Below, one piece after another: positions 16,240-23,756 of a stretch of 32,904 bases of DNA. Position 1 is the stretch's first letter, and each line of letters starts with the position of its first letter. Source of the stretch: Chloroflexota bacterium (GTDB lineage Bacteria > Chloroflexota > Anaerolineae > Aggregatilineales > Phototrophicaceae); contig JAEZAF010000030.1 of NCBI GenBank assembly GCA_023430545.1, positions 1 through 32,904 on the forward strand. Direction: 5' to 3'. The position numbers and the translations under genes are program-made. Under the pieces are notes generated by a model that had not been told where the DNA came from, made no database searches, and saw only the letters and a list, made by a program, of their open reading frames with translations.

Positions 16240-16267
16240 TTGACTCCGAGATACAATTCTGTATATT
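16240..16267 (+). promoter_or_regulatory. padR operon promoter overlapping its operator
   Basis: TTGACT (16240-16245), a 16-base spacer and TATATT (16262-16267) lie 37 bases before the padR start. Each box matches five of six consensus positions. The -10 box lies inside the left arm of the palindrome at 16254-16289, so a repressor there would block polymerase. Confidence 0.75.
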
Positions 16268-16289
16268 CAATTATGAATATACAGAATTG
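16254..16289. promoter_or_regulatory. 36-bp perfect palindrome, probable PadR operator
   Basis: CAATTCTGTATATTCA (16254-16269) is followed by the four bases ATTA and then by its exact reverse complement (16274-16289). The 16-bp arms are far too long for chance. It covers the -10 box of the operon and lies directly before the padR ribosome binding site. PadR regulators commonly bind such sites in their own promoters, so autorepression is inferred. The transcript could also form this hairpin near its 5' end. Confidence 0.8.
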
Positions 16290-16303
16290 AAAGAGGTGCG
16301 CGA

Positions 16304-16822
16304 ATGGAGCGTGAACTCCTGTTATTAGGCTTACTGCGGCAGCGGAGTATGCATGGATACCAGTTGCAGGAATTTATCAATCGTGATCTGGAATACTGTA
16401 CCGATCTTAAGCAATCCACTGCCTATAACCTACTGAAAGGCATGTCAGAGAAAGGGTGGGTCACAACCACCCAGGAACAGGAAGGCAATCGTCCACCGCG
16501 AACCGTCTATGAGATAACGAACGAAGGCGAAGCTATTTTCCAGCAGCTTTTGCGTGAGAATCTGGCAAATCACACGACAATGCGCCTGCCTGACGGCATT
16601 GGGCTGGCATTTATCGACGCTATTCCACCCCTCGAAGCCGCTGAATTACTCAGCAAGCGGCAGGCCGCCATTCAACAGCAGTTAATCAACCTTCAGCAGG
16701 CTCGTCAACATGGTCACGATCATGGGGGACTGCTGCTGACTCTGGAACATCAGGAAATTCATCTGAACGCCGAATCGACCTGGCTAACAAAAGTGATTGA
16801 ACAACTCAAGGAGATGAAGTAG
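16304..16822 (+). CDS. PadR-family transcriptional regulator
   Basis: A 172-residue winged-helix regulator. Residues 1-85 match the PadR DNA-binding domain: LLLLGLLRQRSMHGYQLQEF at the start, a recognition helix near STAYNLLKGMSEKGWV, and the wing with EGNRPPRTVYEITNEGEA. The second half (about 90-172) is helical and Gln/His-rich (LQQARQHGHDHGG), as expected for the dimerisation part. AGAGGTG precedes the ATG. It starts an operon with a 4-TM membrane protein (its ATG follows the stop directly) and an MFS exporter, the standard layout of a PadR-controlled efflux operon induced by a toxic small molecule. The operator is the palindrome at 16254-16289. Confidence 0.9.
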   Translation: MERELLLLGLLRQRSMHGYQLQEFINRDLEYCTDLKQSTAYNLLKGMSEKGWVTTTQEQEGNRPPRTVYEITNEGEAIFQQLLRENLANHTTMRLPDGIGLAFIDAIPPLEAAELLSKRQAAIQQQLINLQQARQHGHDHGGLLLTLEHQEIHLNAESTWLTKVIEQLKEMK

Positions 16823-17251
16823 ATGACCATCGAACAGATAATCCGCTTTCTGCATTCATGGAATCGCTGGCTGCTGGTTGCGGCGGCGCTTATAACACTG
16901 ATCTATTTTGCGCGAGGCTGGCTGGCATCACAGCCGTGGACCAAGACTTCGCAGACGCTGCTGACGGTCTTCAGTTCACTGGTAGATCTGCAATGGTTAC
17001 TGGGCTTAATCCTTCTGATCAGTTATGGAAGTGTAACCGGCTTTGGGATACGGCATTACTGGGAGCATCTGACGATGCAAACCATCGCCGTAGTCGTGGC
17101 GCATCTTCATGTGCGCTGGCGTAAAAAGGAACTTGAGGACAAAACCCGTTACCAGCGCGGCTTCCTGCTGGTGATTGCTGTACTCGTACTGATCTTTGTC
17201 GGAATTATGGTGCTGCCTGCTGGTATTCAGTGGCGCGCGATAGGTCTGTAA
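16823..17251 (+). CDS. Four-helix membrane protein, possible cytochrome-b-like
   Basis: A 142-residue integral membrane protein with four predicted segments (about 12-32, 42-66, 80-97 and 113-133). Histidines lie at membrane edges: FLHSWNRWLL in the first segment and HYWEHLTMQTIAVVVAHLH in the third. Their spacing recalls small proteins often labelled cytochrome B-like, in which such His may bind heme, but I cannot confirm this. The start follows the padR stop directly, with AAGGAG about ten bases upstream inside padR, and the MFS gene begins 12 bases after it, so translation is probably coupled. Its place between regulator and exporter suggests a helper of the exporter or an envelope stress function; this is inference. 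Confidence 0.65.
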   Translation: MTIEQIIRFLHSWNRWLLVAAALITLIYFARGWLASQPWTKTSQTLLTVFSSLVDLQWLLGLILLISYGSVTGFGIRHYWEHLTMQTIAVVVAHLHVRWRKKELEDKTRYQRGFLLVIAVLVLIFVGIMVLPAGIQWRAIGL

Positions 17252-17263
17252 GAAGAGGCTTCC

Positions 17264-18610
17264 ATGACGGATACAATCAACCCTGAGATCGGGGAAAAGC
17301 TCGATTTTAAACGTGTTTTGCCTATCTTCATCATTGTCCTTGTCGATTTACTGGGACTCACGATCATCATCCCACTGCTGCCGCTGTATACCGTTGCTAT
17401 GGGAGCAGATCCGTTCGCCATTGGACTGCTGGCAGCCACTTTTCCCGTGATGCAGCTTTTCGGTGGGCCTCTGCTGGGTGGTTTATCGGACCGCATTGGT
17501 CGCAAACCTGTTCTCCTGATCAGTCAGATCGGGACGTTCATTGGTTTTATGATCCTGGGCTTTGCAAACACGCTGGCGCTGATCTTTTTATCACGCCTGA
17601 TTGACGGTATTTCGGGTGCAAATATCGTGGTGGCGCAGGCGGCGATCACCGATAGCACCACCGCAAAAACGAGAGCACAGGGTTTAGGTTTACTGGGTGC
17701 GGCATTCGGTTTAGGGTTCACGATTGGCCCTGCCATCGCTGGTATTACGCTGAGCCTGACCGATAACAACTATCAGATTCCTGCTTTCATCGCCGCCGGA
17801 TTTTCGCTGCTGTCCATTCTTCTGACGCAAGTGTGGTTTAAAGAAACGCTGACCGATGAAATACGGCAGAAAAACCTGACTGGTAAGAACAGGAAGCCGT
17901 TTTTCGCAAAGGTTTCACAGGCGCTCAGTAACCCGCTTGTTGCGATTCTGCTGCTGCTGCTGTTTACCCAGCAGCTCGCATTTTATGGGTATGAAAACCT
18001 GTTTCCTCTGTTCACACTGAACCGGCTCGGTTTAAACGCGGCGGGTAATGCCATGATCTTTGTATTCATCGGCATCGTGCTCGTCATGGTACAGGGGCGT
18101 GCGATTGGACCGCTAAGCCGAAAATACGGCGAACGCAAGCTGATTGTCGCCGGTTTAACCCTGCTGAGCATCGGCCTGATTCTATCTGCTATCACACCCT
18201 CGATTGCGATGCCGGGTTACTCGCGTGAACTGCTGTTAGAAGAGCTGGGCAAACAAACCAGCCAACAGTCATTCGCGGTCACGATTCCAGATGGCAGTCA
18301 GATCGGTTGGCTGGGGATTGGCTGGCTGCTGATGGCTTCGATCCCGGCAACGGTCGGGGCCGGGATCCTCGCGCCCAGTATCAACAGTTTAATCACCAAA
18401 CAGGTTCCCGCTGATCAGGTGGGGACGACGTTAGGGGTCAGTGCTGCTTTTGTGAGCGGCGCGAATGCGATCACACCGATTCTGGGTGGAGCGATCTTCC
18501 AGTTTCTCGGCTCGACTGCGCCGTTTCTGCTTGGAGGCATCCTGTTGCTGATCTTACTCATCCCGGCAGTTACAAAAGTGTCAACCGGAATGCAGCCGAG
18601 AGCAGCTTAG
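17264..18610 (+). CDS. MFS drug:proton antiporter (DHA1, TetA-like)
   Basis: A 448-residue major-facilitator transporter with about 12 membrane helices. Motif A between helices 2 and 3 is GGLSDRIGRKPVLL. Motif C in helix 5 is GLGFTIGPAIAG, the signature of proton-coupled drug exporters, and ISGANIVVAQAAITD holds the helix 4 region. The N-terminus (DLLGLTIIIPLLPLY) is typical of TetA/multidrug members. The substrate is unknown; the similarity alone does not predict tetracycline export. AGAGG precedes the ATG. It is the last gene of the padR operon, so its expression is probably released when PadR binds an inducer. Confidence 0.9.
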   Translation: MTDTINPEIGEKLDFKRVLPIFIIVLVDLLGLTIIIPLLPLYTVAMGADPFAIGLLAATFPVMQLFGGPLLGGLSDRIGRKPVLLISQIGTFIGFMILGFANTLALIFLSRLIDGISGANIVVAQAAITDSTTAKTRAQGLGLLGAAFGLGFTIGPAIAGITLSLTDNNYQIPAFIAAGFSLLSILLTQVWFKETLTDEIRQKNLTGKNRKPFFAKVSQALSNPLVAILLLLLFTQQLAFYGYENLFPLFTLNRLGLNAAGNAMIFVFIGIVLVMVQGRAIGPLSRKYGERKLIVAGLTLLSIGLILSAITPSIAMPGYSRELLLEELGKQTSQQSFAVTIPDGSQIGWLGIGWLLMASIPATVGAGILAPSINSLITKQVPADQVGTTLGVSAAFVSGANAITPILGGAIFQFLGSTAPFLLGGILLLILLIPAVTKVSTGMQPRAA

Positions 18611-18655
18611 CAGCGCACCATCAGGATTTGAGCAGGATAATGTGCGCGAGTGAAT

Positions 18656-18702
18656 AAAAATCTGCCGCATGATCGACAGGAGTCTCTGCGATTATGCGGC
18701 AG
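18656..18702 (-). terminator. Terminator of the GH13 gene
   Basis: On the minus strand CTGCCGCAT (18702-18694) and ATGCGGCAG (18670-18662) pair perfectly. The stem continues inwards through one G-T pair into four more pairs (18692-18689 with 18675-18672), and the minus strand then runs into ATTTTTATT. The GH13 stop codon is eight bases before it. It may also end the MFS transcript weakly from the other side. Confidence 0.8.
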
Positions 18703-18709
18703 TCCTTCA

Positions 18710-20068
18710 TTAGTCTCGAAGTTCCAGCACGCGTCCCCAGTTTGGATCGACCTGAAGCGACAAGGTTGAACTGAGGTTTTCAAAGGTTATTCCCGGGTTC
18801 AAAAGATCGACCCATGTCCCCTGTGGAAGATGAGGCAATTCAAGTCCCACCGGGTTATCACTCGAATTCACACAGACAATCATACGCTGGTCGTTTGTCT
18901 CGCGTGCAAAGGCAAAGGATTCCGAAGCAACATGCAACTGTCGATAATGCCCCTGTTGTAAAGCAGGATTATTTTTCCGAACAGCACTTAAGCGTGCAAT
19001 CGTCCCTGCCAGATTTGGCTCCGGGGCGGTCGCAGCAGCGGTTGATACGTCCAGTGCTGGGCGCAGCATCCGGTCGCTGGAATCGCTGCGACGGCCCTGT
19101 ATCCCCCACTCACTGCCATAATAAATCGACGGGACACCCGGCATTGTAAACAGCAGGATATGCAGCGGATAAAGGTGTGCCTGCTTGGTCAGGTTAGAGG
19201 TGATACGATTCACATCGTGATTATCGACGAAGTTGTACAGCGTCAGGTGACGGTACAACCCACCTTCTCCGTATAAGCGATTGAGTGAGTGGGCGATCTC
19301 GAAATAGTTTCGATCGACATGCGAGGAATACAGCCCTTTGTAGCATTCGTAATTGGTTGTGGCATCGAGGCAGCCATCACAGGCCAGTGTACGATAATCA
19401 CCGTGAACCATTTCGCCCATCAGCCAGAAATCCTGCTTAACGGCACGCGTATAACTGGAAAGCTCACGCAGAAAATTCACATCAATCACATCTGCTGCAT
19501 CCAGACGCAGCCCGTCAATGTCGAATTGCTCGATCCATGTGCGAACTGCTTCGAAGAGGTGCTGCTGCACGGCTGGATGATTCACATTCAGCTTGACCAG
19601 ATCATAATGCCCTGCCCAGCCTTCATAGGAGAACGCATCACCATACGGGCTGCGGCGCGAGAAATCAATCTGGTAAAACCAGTCGCGATAGCGGGATTCC
19701 TCCCCATTGACCTGAAGATCACGGAACGCCCAGAAATCCCGGCCAACATGGTTAAATACCGCATCAAAGATGACGCGAATACCGCGTGCCTTCAATGCGG
19801 TGATGAAGTCGCGCAGATCCTCGTTCGTCCCAAGACGGCGATCGACGCAGAAATAATCCGCTGTATCATAACCATGCCCCGTCGACTCGAATAGTGGCCC
19901 CAGATACAGAGCGTTAACTCCTAAATCAACAAGATGATCAATCCACTTATGGAGAACCTTTAACCGACTCACAGGGACGGCATGAAAGTCGTTATGTTCT
20001 GGTGCGCCGCATAAACCCAGTGGATAGACATGATAGAACACGGCACTTGAAACCCACGCTGGTGTCAT
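18710..20068 (-). CDS. GH13 alpha-amylase-family glycosidase
   Basis: A 452-residue GH13 enzyme of the alpha-glucan family, without signal peptide, so it is likely cytoplasmic. The four family motifs are present: DAVFNH (102-107), GLRLDAAD with nucleophile Asp190, MGEMVHG with acid/base Glu219, and FVDNHD with the third catalytic acid Asp285. GYDTADYFCVD is the usual region I surround. The small size and the Trp/Tyr-rich start (VFYHVYPLG) resemble cyclomaltodextrinase-like or maltogenic enzymes rather than secreted amylases. AAAGGAGAAA precedes the ATG. A TetR operator copy lies 17 bases upstream of the start, so the gene is presumably repressed by the neighbouring TetR. Confidence 0.9.
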   Translation of the reverse strand: MTPAWVSSAVFYHVYPLGLCGAPEHNDFHAVPVSRLKVLHKWIDHLVDLGVNALYLGPLFESTGHGYDTADYFCVDRRLGTNEDLRDFITALKARGIRVIFDAVFNHVGRDFWAFRDLQVNGEESRYRDWFYQIDFSRRSPYGDAFSYEGWAGHYDLVKLNVNHPAVQQHLFEAVRTWIEQFDIDGLRLDAADVIDVNFLRELSSYTRAVKQDFWLMGEMVHGDYRTLACDGCLDATTNYECYKGLYSSHVDRNYFEIAHSLNRLYGEGGLYRHLTLYNFVDNHDVNRITSNLTKQAHLYPLHILLFTMPGVPSIYYGSEWGIQGRRSDSSDRMLRPALDVSTAAATAPEPNLAGTIARLSAVRKNNPALQQGHYRQLHVASESFAFARETNDQRMIVCVNSSDNPVGLELPHLPQGTWVDLLNPGITFENLSSTLSLQVDPNWGRVLELRD

Positions 20069-20084
20069 CGCGATTTCTCCTTTA

Positions 20085-20100
20085 TATACCGATCGGTATA
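20085..20100. promoter_or_regulatory. TetR operator copy before the GH13 gene
   Basis: TATACCGATCGGTATA is a perfect 16-bp palindrome in the 55-bp gap between tetR and the GH13 gene, directly before the latter's ribosome binding site. The same 16 bp form the core of the site in front of tetR (20717-20732). Two exact copies within 650 bp, both in promoter positions, strongly suggest one regulator. Confidence 0.88.
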
Positions 20101-20123
20101 GTCATGCAGCAAAAAAAATCTGC

Positions 20124-20693
20124 CTATGAAAAAATACCGTGCATAAACTGATGCTGGATGCGGGCACGCTGTTCCTCATCACGCAGGTCAGCCATACCTT
20201 GCAGGTACAGACCAATATAAGTGTCAATTAGGCCTCGCAGGGTCACAGCATACTGCATGTGCCGTCCGCGCATATTACCGTGATCTTCTGAGGCTTTCAG
20301 AAACATATCGCTGATGAGTTCAGACTGCCGACCCTGCAAATGGGCAACCGCTGGAAAGTAATCGCTTGAAGTGGGGGCGAACCACATCGTCAGTAGCATG
20401 CGGTAAAACATCGGGCGATACTGCGCGTACTCAAAATAGGTGTCGATCACCTGATGTATCGAGCCACGAATATCGCCTTTGTAACGAGTGGCAGCCGTAA
20501 TCTTCTCAATAAGCGCTGAACCCTCTTCCTGAAAAATGGTCTCAATCAGGCGCTGTTTGCTGCCGAAGTAATGGTAGAGCGTCGGCTTTGTGACCCCGGC
20601 TGCTTCCACAATCTGTTGAACACCCACCGCATCATAACCGCGACTGGCAAATAAACGAACAGCCGTATCGATCAGCTTCGTGCGATTATCCAT
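20124..20693 (-). CDS. TetR/AcrR-family transcriptional repressor
   Basis: A 189-residue TetR-family regulator. The N-terminal helix-turn-helix (about 8-50) is typical: LIDTAVRLFASRGYDAVGVQQI, then AAGVTKPTLYHYFGSKQRLI, the recognition helix and the conserved YHYFGSK. The rest is a helical ligand-binding and dimerisation domain with a Met/Tyr-rich stretch (FEYAQYRPMFYRMLLTMWF). The inducer is unknown. The promoter at 20715-20742 carries a palindrome that this protein probably binds, giving autorepression, and a second copy lies before the GH13 gene downstream on the same strand. The sugar context suggests a carbohydrate-related ligand; this is inference. Confidence 0.92.
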   Translation of the reverse strand: MDNRTKLIDTAVRLFASRGYDAVGVQQIVEAAGVTKPTLYHYFGSKQRLIETIFQEEGSALIEKITAATRYKGDIRGSIHQVIDTYFEYAQYRPMFYRMLLTMWFAPTSSDYFPAVAHLQGRQSELISDMFLKASEDHGNMRGRHMQYAVTLRGLIDTYIGLYLQGMADLRDEEQRARIQHQFMHGIFS

Positions 20694-20713
20694 TGAGAGT
20701 CCAATGCTCTAAC

Positions 20714-20735
20714 TATTATACCGATCGGTATAATA
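20714..20735. promoter_or_regulatory. TetR operator, 22-bp perfect palindrome
   Basis: The 22 bp from 20714 to 20735 are perfectly self-complementary, with TATACCGATCGGTATA as the core (20717-20732) and three extra matched bases on each side. It covers the -10 box and spacer of the tetR promoter and is the longer of the two copies. Confidence 0.9.
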
Positions 20736-20742
20736 CTGTCAA
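20715..20742 (-). promoter_or_regulatory. Consensus sigma-70 promoter for tetR
   Basis: On the minus strand a perfect TTGACA (20742-20737) and a perfect TATAAT (20720-20715) are separated by 16 bases. The spacer and -10 box lie within the operator palindrome, so this very strong promoter would be shut off by its own product. Transcription should begin near 20708, 15 bases before the ATG. Confidence 0.88.
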
Positions 20743-20780
20743 TAGACGACTGCTGGTGCAGACCCAGCTGTTTCAAAAAG

Positions 20781-22217
20781 CTAGCTTACGGCCTTCTGCC
20801 CGAGTTCACTGCCGATGCGCAGCATTTCCCGCACCATCTCGGGCGAACGGCCTTCGGCATAAACCCGCAGCACCGGTTCGGTCCCACTCGGACGGATCAG
20901 TAGCCAGCTATGATCGGCCAGCGTGTACTTGACGCCGTCCAGTGTGTTGACGCGGGCCATGCGCTGACCGGCAATTTCTGCCGGGGCGTGTTCCGCCAGT
21001 GTGCTGACAATCTGCTTTTTGGGAAGCTGACGTTCCAGCCGGGTATCGATCCTGGCATAGTGGGCAGGGCCGAATTCATCCTTCAGCCCCTGAATGATCT
21101 CATGCAGTGGGGCACGGGTCTGCGCCATGACTTCCAGCAGCATCAGCCCCATCAGGATGCCGTCACCTTCCGGGATATGTCCTCGCAGGCTGATCCCGCC
21201 GCTTTCCTCACCGCCGATCAGGACATCCCGAGACATCATCAGATCGGCGATGTGATTGAAACCGACCGGCGTCTCATGTACCGTCAGGCCATAGCGTTCG
21301 GCCAGGGTATCGATCATCAGGGTGGTGGAGACGGTCTTGACGACCTCACCGCGCAGCCCTTTATTCTCGACCAGATGCCGCAGTGTGAGCGCGAAGATGG
21401 TATGCGGATCGACAAAGTTACCCAATGCATCGACCGCGCCGATACGGTCGGCGTCACCGTCCGTTGCCAGACCGACCTGCGCCTGCACCCGCCGTACCGC
21501 CGCCACCAGATCATTGAGGTAATGCAGGATCGGCTCCGGATGGATGCCACCGAAGCCCGGATTCAATACATTGCGGATTTCCGTTACCTGACAGCGCGTG
21601 CGGGAAAGCATTGCGGCAAAGGCCCCACGCCCCGAACCCCACATCGCATCGGCTACCAGCATCGGCGCTCGTTCCGAGATCTTGTCGAGGTCGATTAGCG
21701 TGCTCAGATGCTCGTAATACACCCATGACGGGTCAAACCGCCGGATGCGATCCTGTGCGACAGCTTCTTCATAGCTGATCAGGCGCGGTTCGCGGTCGGT
21801 ATGCTGATTCTCCGCCAGCCGCATCTCCACCTGCTGGCAGGCCTCCGCCGTTGCCGATCCGCCATAGGCGGACTTGAGCTTGAAGCCGTTGTAGCGCGGC
21901 GGGTTATGGCTGGCGGTGATCACGATCCCAGCCACTGCGCCTTTCGCCTTCACATTGTACGAGATCGCCGGGGTCGGGGCATCGGCCCGTGTCAGCCATG
22001 TGATGATCCCGTTTGCTGCCAGCACTCGTGCGACCTCGGTCGCAAAACGGTCGGACATAAAGCGCGTATCATAGCCAACCACGACTTCGGGCAGGTCATT
22101 TCCCTGATGGCTGTCGTTAATCGTATCGGCCACCGCCTGCGTCACCAGCCGGACGTTCTCGTAAGTGAAGGTGTCGGCGATGACTGCCCGCCAGCCGTCG
22201 GTTCCAAAATGAATCAT
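20781..22217 (-). CDS. Phosphoglucomutase/phosphomannomutase
   Basis: A 478-residue alpha-D-phosphohexomutase that interconverts hexose 1- and 6-phosphates. The start MIHFGTDGWRAVIAD matches the family. Ser103 in GIVITASHNPP is the phosphoserine; DGDADR (253-258) binds Mg; GGEESGG holds the sugar-binding loop; RPSGTEP near the C-terminus binds the phosphate. Glucose or mannose specificity cannot be decided. The ATG at 22215-22217 is preferred over a frame extending to 22355, since the family begins here; the ribosome binding site (AGAGAG) is weak. It could supply glucose phosphates for the nearby trehalose and GH13 genes. A terminator separates it from the dehydrogenase-like gene upstream. 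Confidence 0.93.
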   Translation of the reverse strand: MIHFGTDGWRAVIADTFTYENVRLVTQAVADTINDSHQGNDLPEVVVGYDTRFMSDRFATEVARVLAANGIITWLTRADAPTPAISYNVKAKGAVAGIVITASHNPPRYNGFKLKSAYGGSATAEACQQVEMRLAENQHTDREPRLISYEEAVAQDRIRRFDPSWVYYEHLSTLIDLDKISERAPMLVADAMWGSGRGAFAAMLSRTRCQVTEIRNVLNPGFGGIHPEPILHYLNDLVAAVRRVQAQVGLATDGDADRIGAVDALGNFVDPHTIFALTLRHLVENKGLRGEVVKTVSTTLMIDTLAERYGLTVHETPVGFNHIADLMMSRDVLIGGEESGGISLRGHIPEGDGILMGLMLLEVMAQTRAPLHEIIQGLKDEFGPAHYARIDTRLERQLPKKQIVSTLAEHAPAEIAGQRMARVNTLDGVKYTLADHSWLLIRPSGTEPVLRVYAEGRSPEMVREMLRIGSELGQKAVS

Positions 22218-22305
22218 ATGTTTGTCTGTCTCTCTTTCTGACTGAAACATGTTACCGAAGTATGCTGCGTTGTCAGGATACTGGGCTGCTTCGTTGTACT
22301 CCGGC

Positions 22306-22333
22306 ACAAAAACAGACGGCTTTTGCCGCCTGT
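22306..22333 (-). terminator. Terminator of the glycerol-1-phosphate-dehydrogenase-like gene
   Basis: On the minus strand ACAGGCGGC (22333-22325) and GCCGTCTGT (22320-22312) pair except for one mismatch, with an AAAA loop, and run into TTTTTG. The stop codon of the upstream gene is 53 bases before it. Confidence 0.75.
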
Positions 22334-22386
22334 CTGCGTTTTTAAGCATGTGCATTTTAAATCAGACCTGCCCGAATGACATCGGG

Positions 22387-23409
22387 CTATTCGCCGATTA
22401 CGTTCAATCCGGTCTTTTCAATCAGGGCTTTGGCGCGGTCTGGTGTGATGTCGATATCATGCAGGATACTGTAGGGCAGGTTATGCTGCTTGACGTACTG
22501 GGGCAGTTTCAGCAGGGTATCGTAGATGGTATTGGGGCTGAGTTCACCCAGACGGATACCTGCCGAAACCAGTGTTGCACGCAGCGGGGCGACATCCTGC
22601 CCGTGCAGCGCCGCCGAGATCAGCAGACCGGGGCCGACCAGATCCGCATATGGGATACCGCGCCCACGCGCCACGCGCGGCTCGATGGCATAAGCGAAAT
22701 ACTGCTCACTGCCTTCCTGCGGACGCGTGTGCCCAAGCTGGTTGGTGAGCTGTACTTCCATGCAGATCAGGTCCAGAAGCTGGCGCAGTGCTTCGACCTT
22801 GCCATCGCCCACATCCTTCGCGATTTTGAAGGCCTGCTGTGCGATGCCTGCTGCCAGCCCTGCCGCCCACTGCTGAAAGCGTTCTTCCGGACGATTCTGC
22901 CCGCGCTCTGCCGCATAGCGCCAGTCCAGCAGGCCGGTGACGATGCTCAGAATCTCGACGATGCCTGTGCCGCGAATGGTTGGCGGGGCATTGCGCACCA
23001 CTTCCCAGTCGATCACGACTTTTTCAGCCGGGCCAGTGGTATCATAACCGACCGAACCCGCTTCGCGCACGGCGACAATCGGTGTAAAAAAGCCATCGAC
23101 GCTCAGGGCTGTGGGCACGAGGACCACCGGCAGCTTACGTCTCCAGCCGATATATTTCGCGACATCACATGGCAGGCCACCCCCGACGCCGTAAATCACC
23201 TCGACCTGCGGCGGCAGTCCGTCCGCCATCGTATCCATAAACGAACGCTCAGCGGTATGCGGCTCTGCCTGAACCACCAGCGGCAGCTTCAGCATTGACC
23301 CGACCATGTCCCAGGATTTACGTCCCGTCAGCAGGGCTGTTGGTCGCTCTTCAGTCAGGCTGTTCAACTCGGCAAGCTCGATACGCGGCAGTGTCCAGAT
23401 CGTCGTCAT
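22387..23409 (-). CDS. Glycerol-1-phosphate dehydrogenase/AraM-like protein, metal ligands apparently lost
   Basis: A 340-residue member of the iron/zinc alcohol-dehydrogenase group nearest glycerol-1-phosphate dehydrogenase (EgsA/AraM), which reduces glycerone phosphate with NAD(P)H. The cofactor region is clear: YGVGGGLPCDVAKYIG (73-88), then LPVVLVPTALSVDGFFTP (93-110), both typical. By motif alignment to the family, the metal ligands are replaced: Glu152 in the GIVEILSIVTGLLDW segment where Asp is normal, Gln236 in GSEQYF where His is normal, and Pro253 in GIPYADLVG where the HGE His is normal. If correct it may not use a metal, or may not be an enzyme. The ATG at 23409 has only a distant GGATGGAG. 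A terminator follows it, so it is a single-gene unit. Confidence 0.75.
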   Translation of the reverse strand: MTTIWTLPRIELAELNSLTEERPTALLTGRKSWDMVGSMLKLPLVVQAEPHTAERSFMDTMADGLPPQVEVIYGVGGGLPCDVAKYIGWRRKLPVVLVPTALSVDGFFTPIVAVREAGSVGYDTTGPAEKVVIDWEVVRNAPPTIRGTGIVEILSIVTGLLDWRYAAERGQNRPEERFQQWAAGLAAGIAQQAFKIAKDVGDGKVEALRQLLDLICMEVQLTNQLGHTRPQEGSEQYFAYAIEPRVARGRGIPYADLVGPGLLISAALHGQDVAPLRATLVSAGIRLGELSPNTIYDTLLKLPQYVKQHNLPYSILHDIDITPDRAKALIEKTGLNVIGE

Positions 23410-23756
23410 CGCGGCTACGACTCCATCCTTATGATGATTTGTGAGCAGCCTTTAGGAGCAGCCCCGCAAATCGTGCAGTATCAAATCAAAAGTAGTATGA
23501 AATGCAGGTGAGATGCCCGCAGGGTATTGTATGCAAACCAGTATGGTTAACTATAATGCGGAACGGCACGTTTTCCAAATATTACGGGCGGTGATCCATG
23601 AAAAGTCGATAGGGAAGCAAAAAGCTGGCGCATACGCAGCCAGCTTCCGGGCAGACCGATGAATATTGCTTTACAGTCCGAGTGACAATGATTTTAATGA
23701 TGATTTCAGCCGCTGCGCGGGTCTAACGGTGCGATTAAGCAGGCAGAGAGACTGAA
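23410..23756. other. Intergenic region before the acidic-protein gene
   Basis: 347 bp without a supported gene. It holds the terminator at 23619-23646 and the unidentified promoter of the gene ending at 22387. AACC-AGTAT-GGTT (near 23536-23548) is a small inverted repeat. A TATAAT box at 23552-23557 on the plus strand has a poor -35 partner (TTGTAT, 19-base spacer) and no plus-strand gene after it. Confidence 0.5.
23619..23646 (-). terminator. Terminator downstream of the acidic-protein gene
   Basis: On the minus strand AAGCTGGC (23646-23639) and GCCAGCTT (23629-23622) form a perfect 8-bp stem with a 9-base loop, ending in five U (23623-23619). It lies about 110 bases after the acidic-protein stop codon. 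Confidence 0.75.

Noticed and set aside
22249..23298. A 349-codon plus-strand frame
   Set aside because: It is antisense to the glycerol-1-phosphate-dehydrogenase-like gene and its leader; it has no motif or site.
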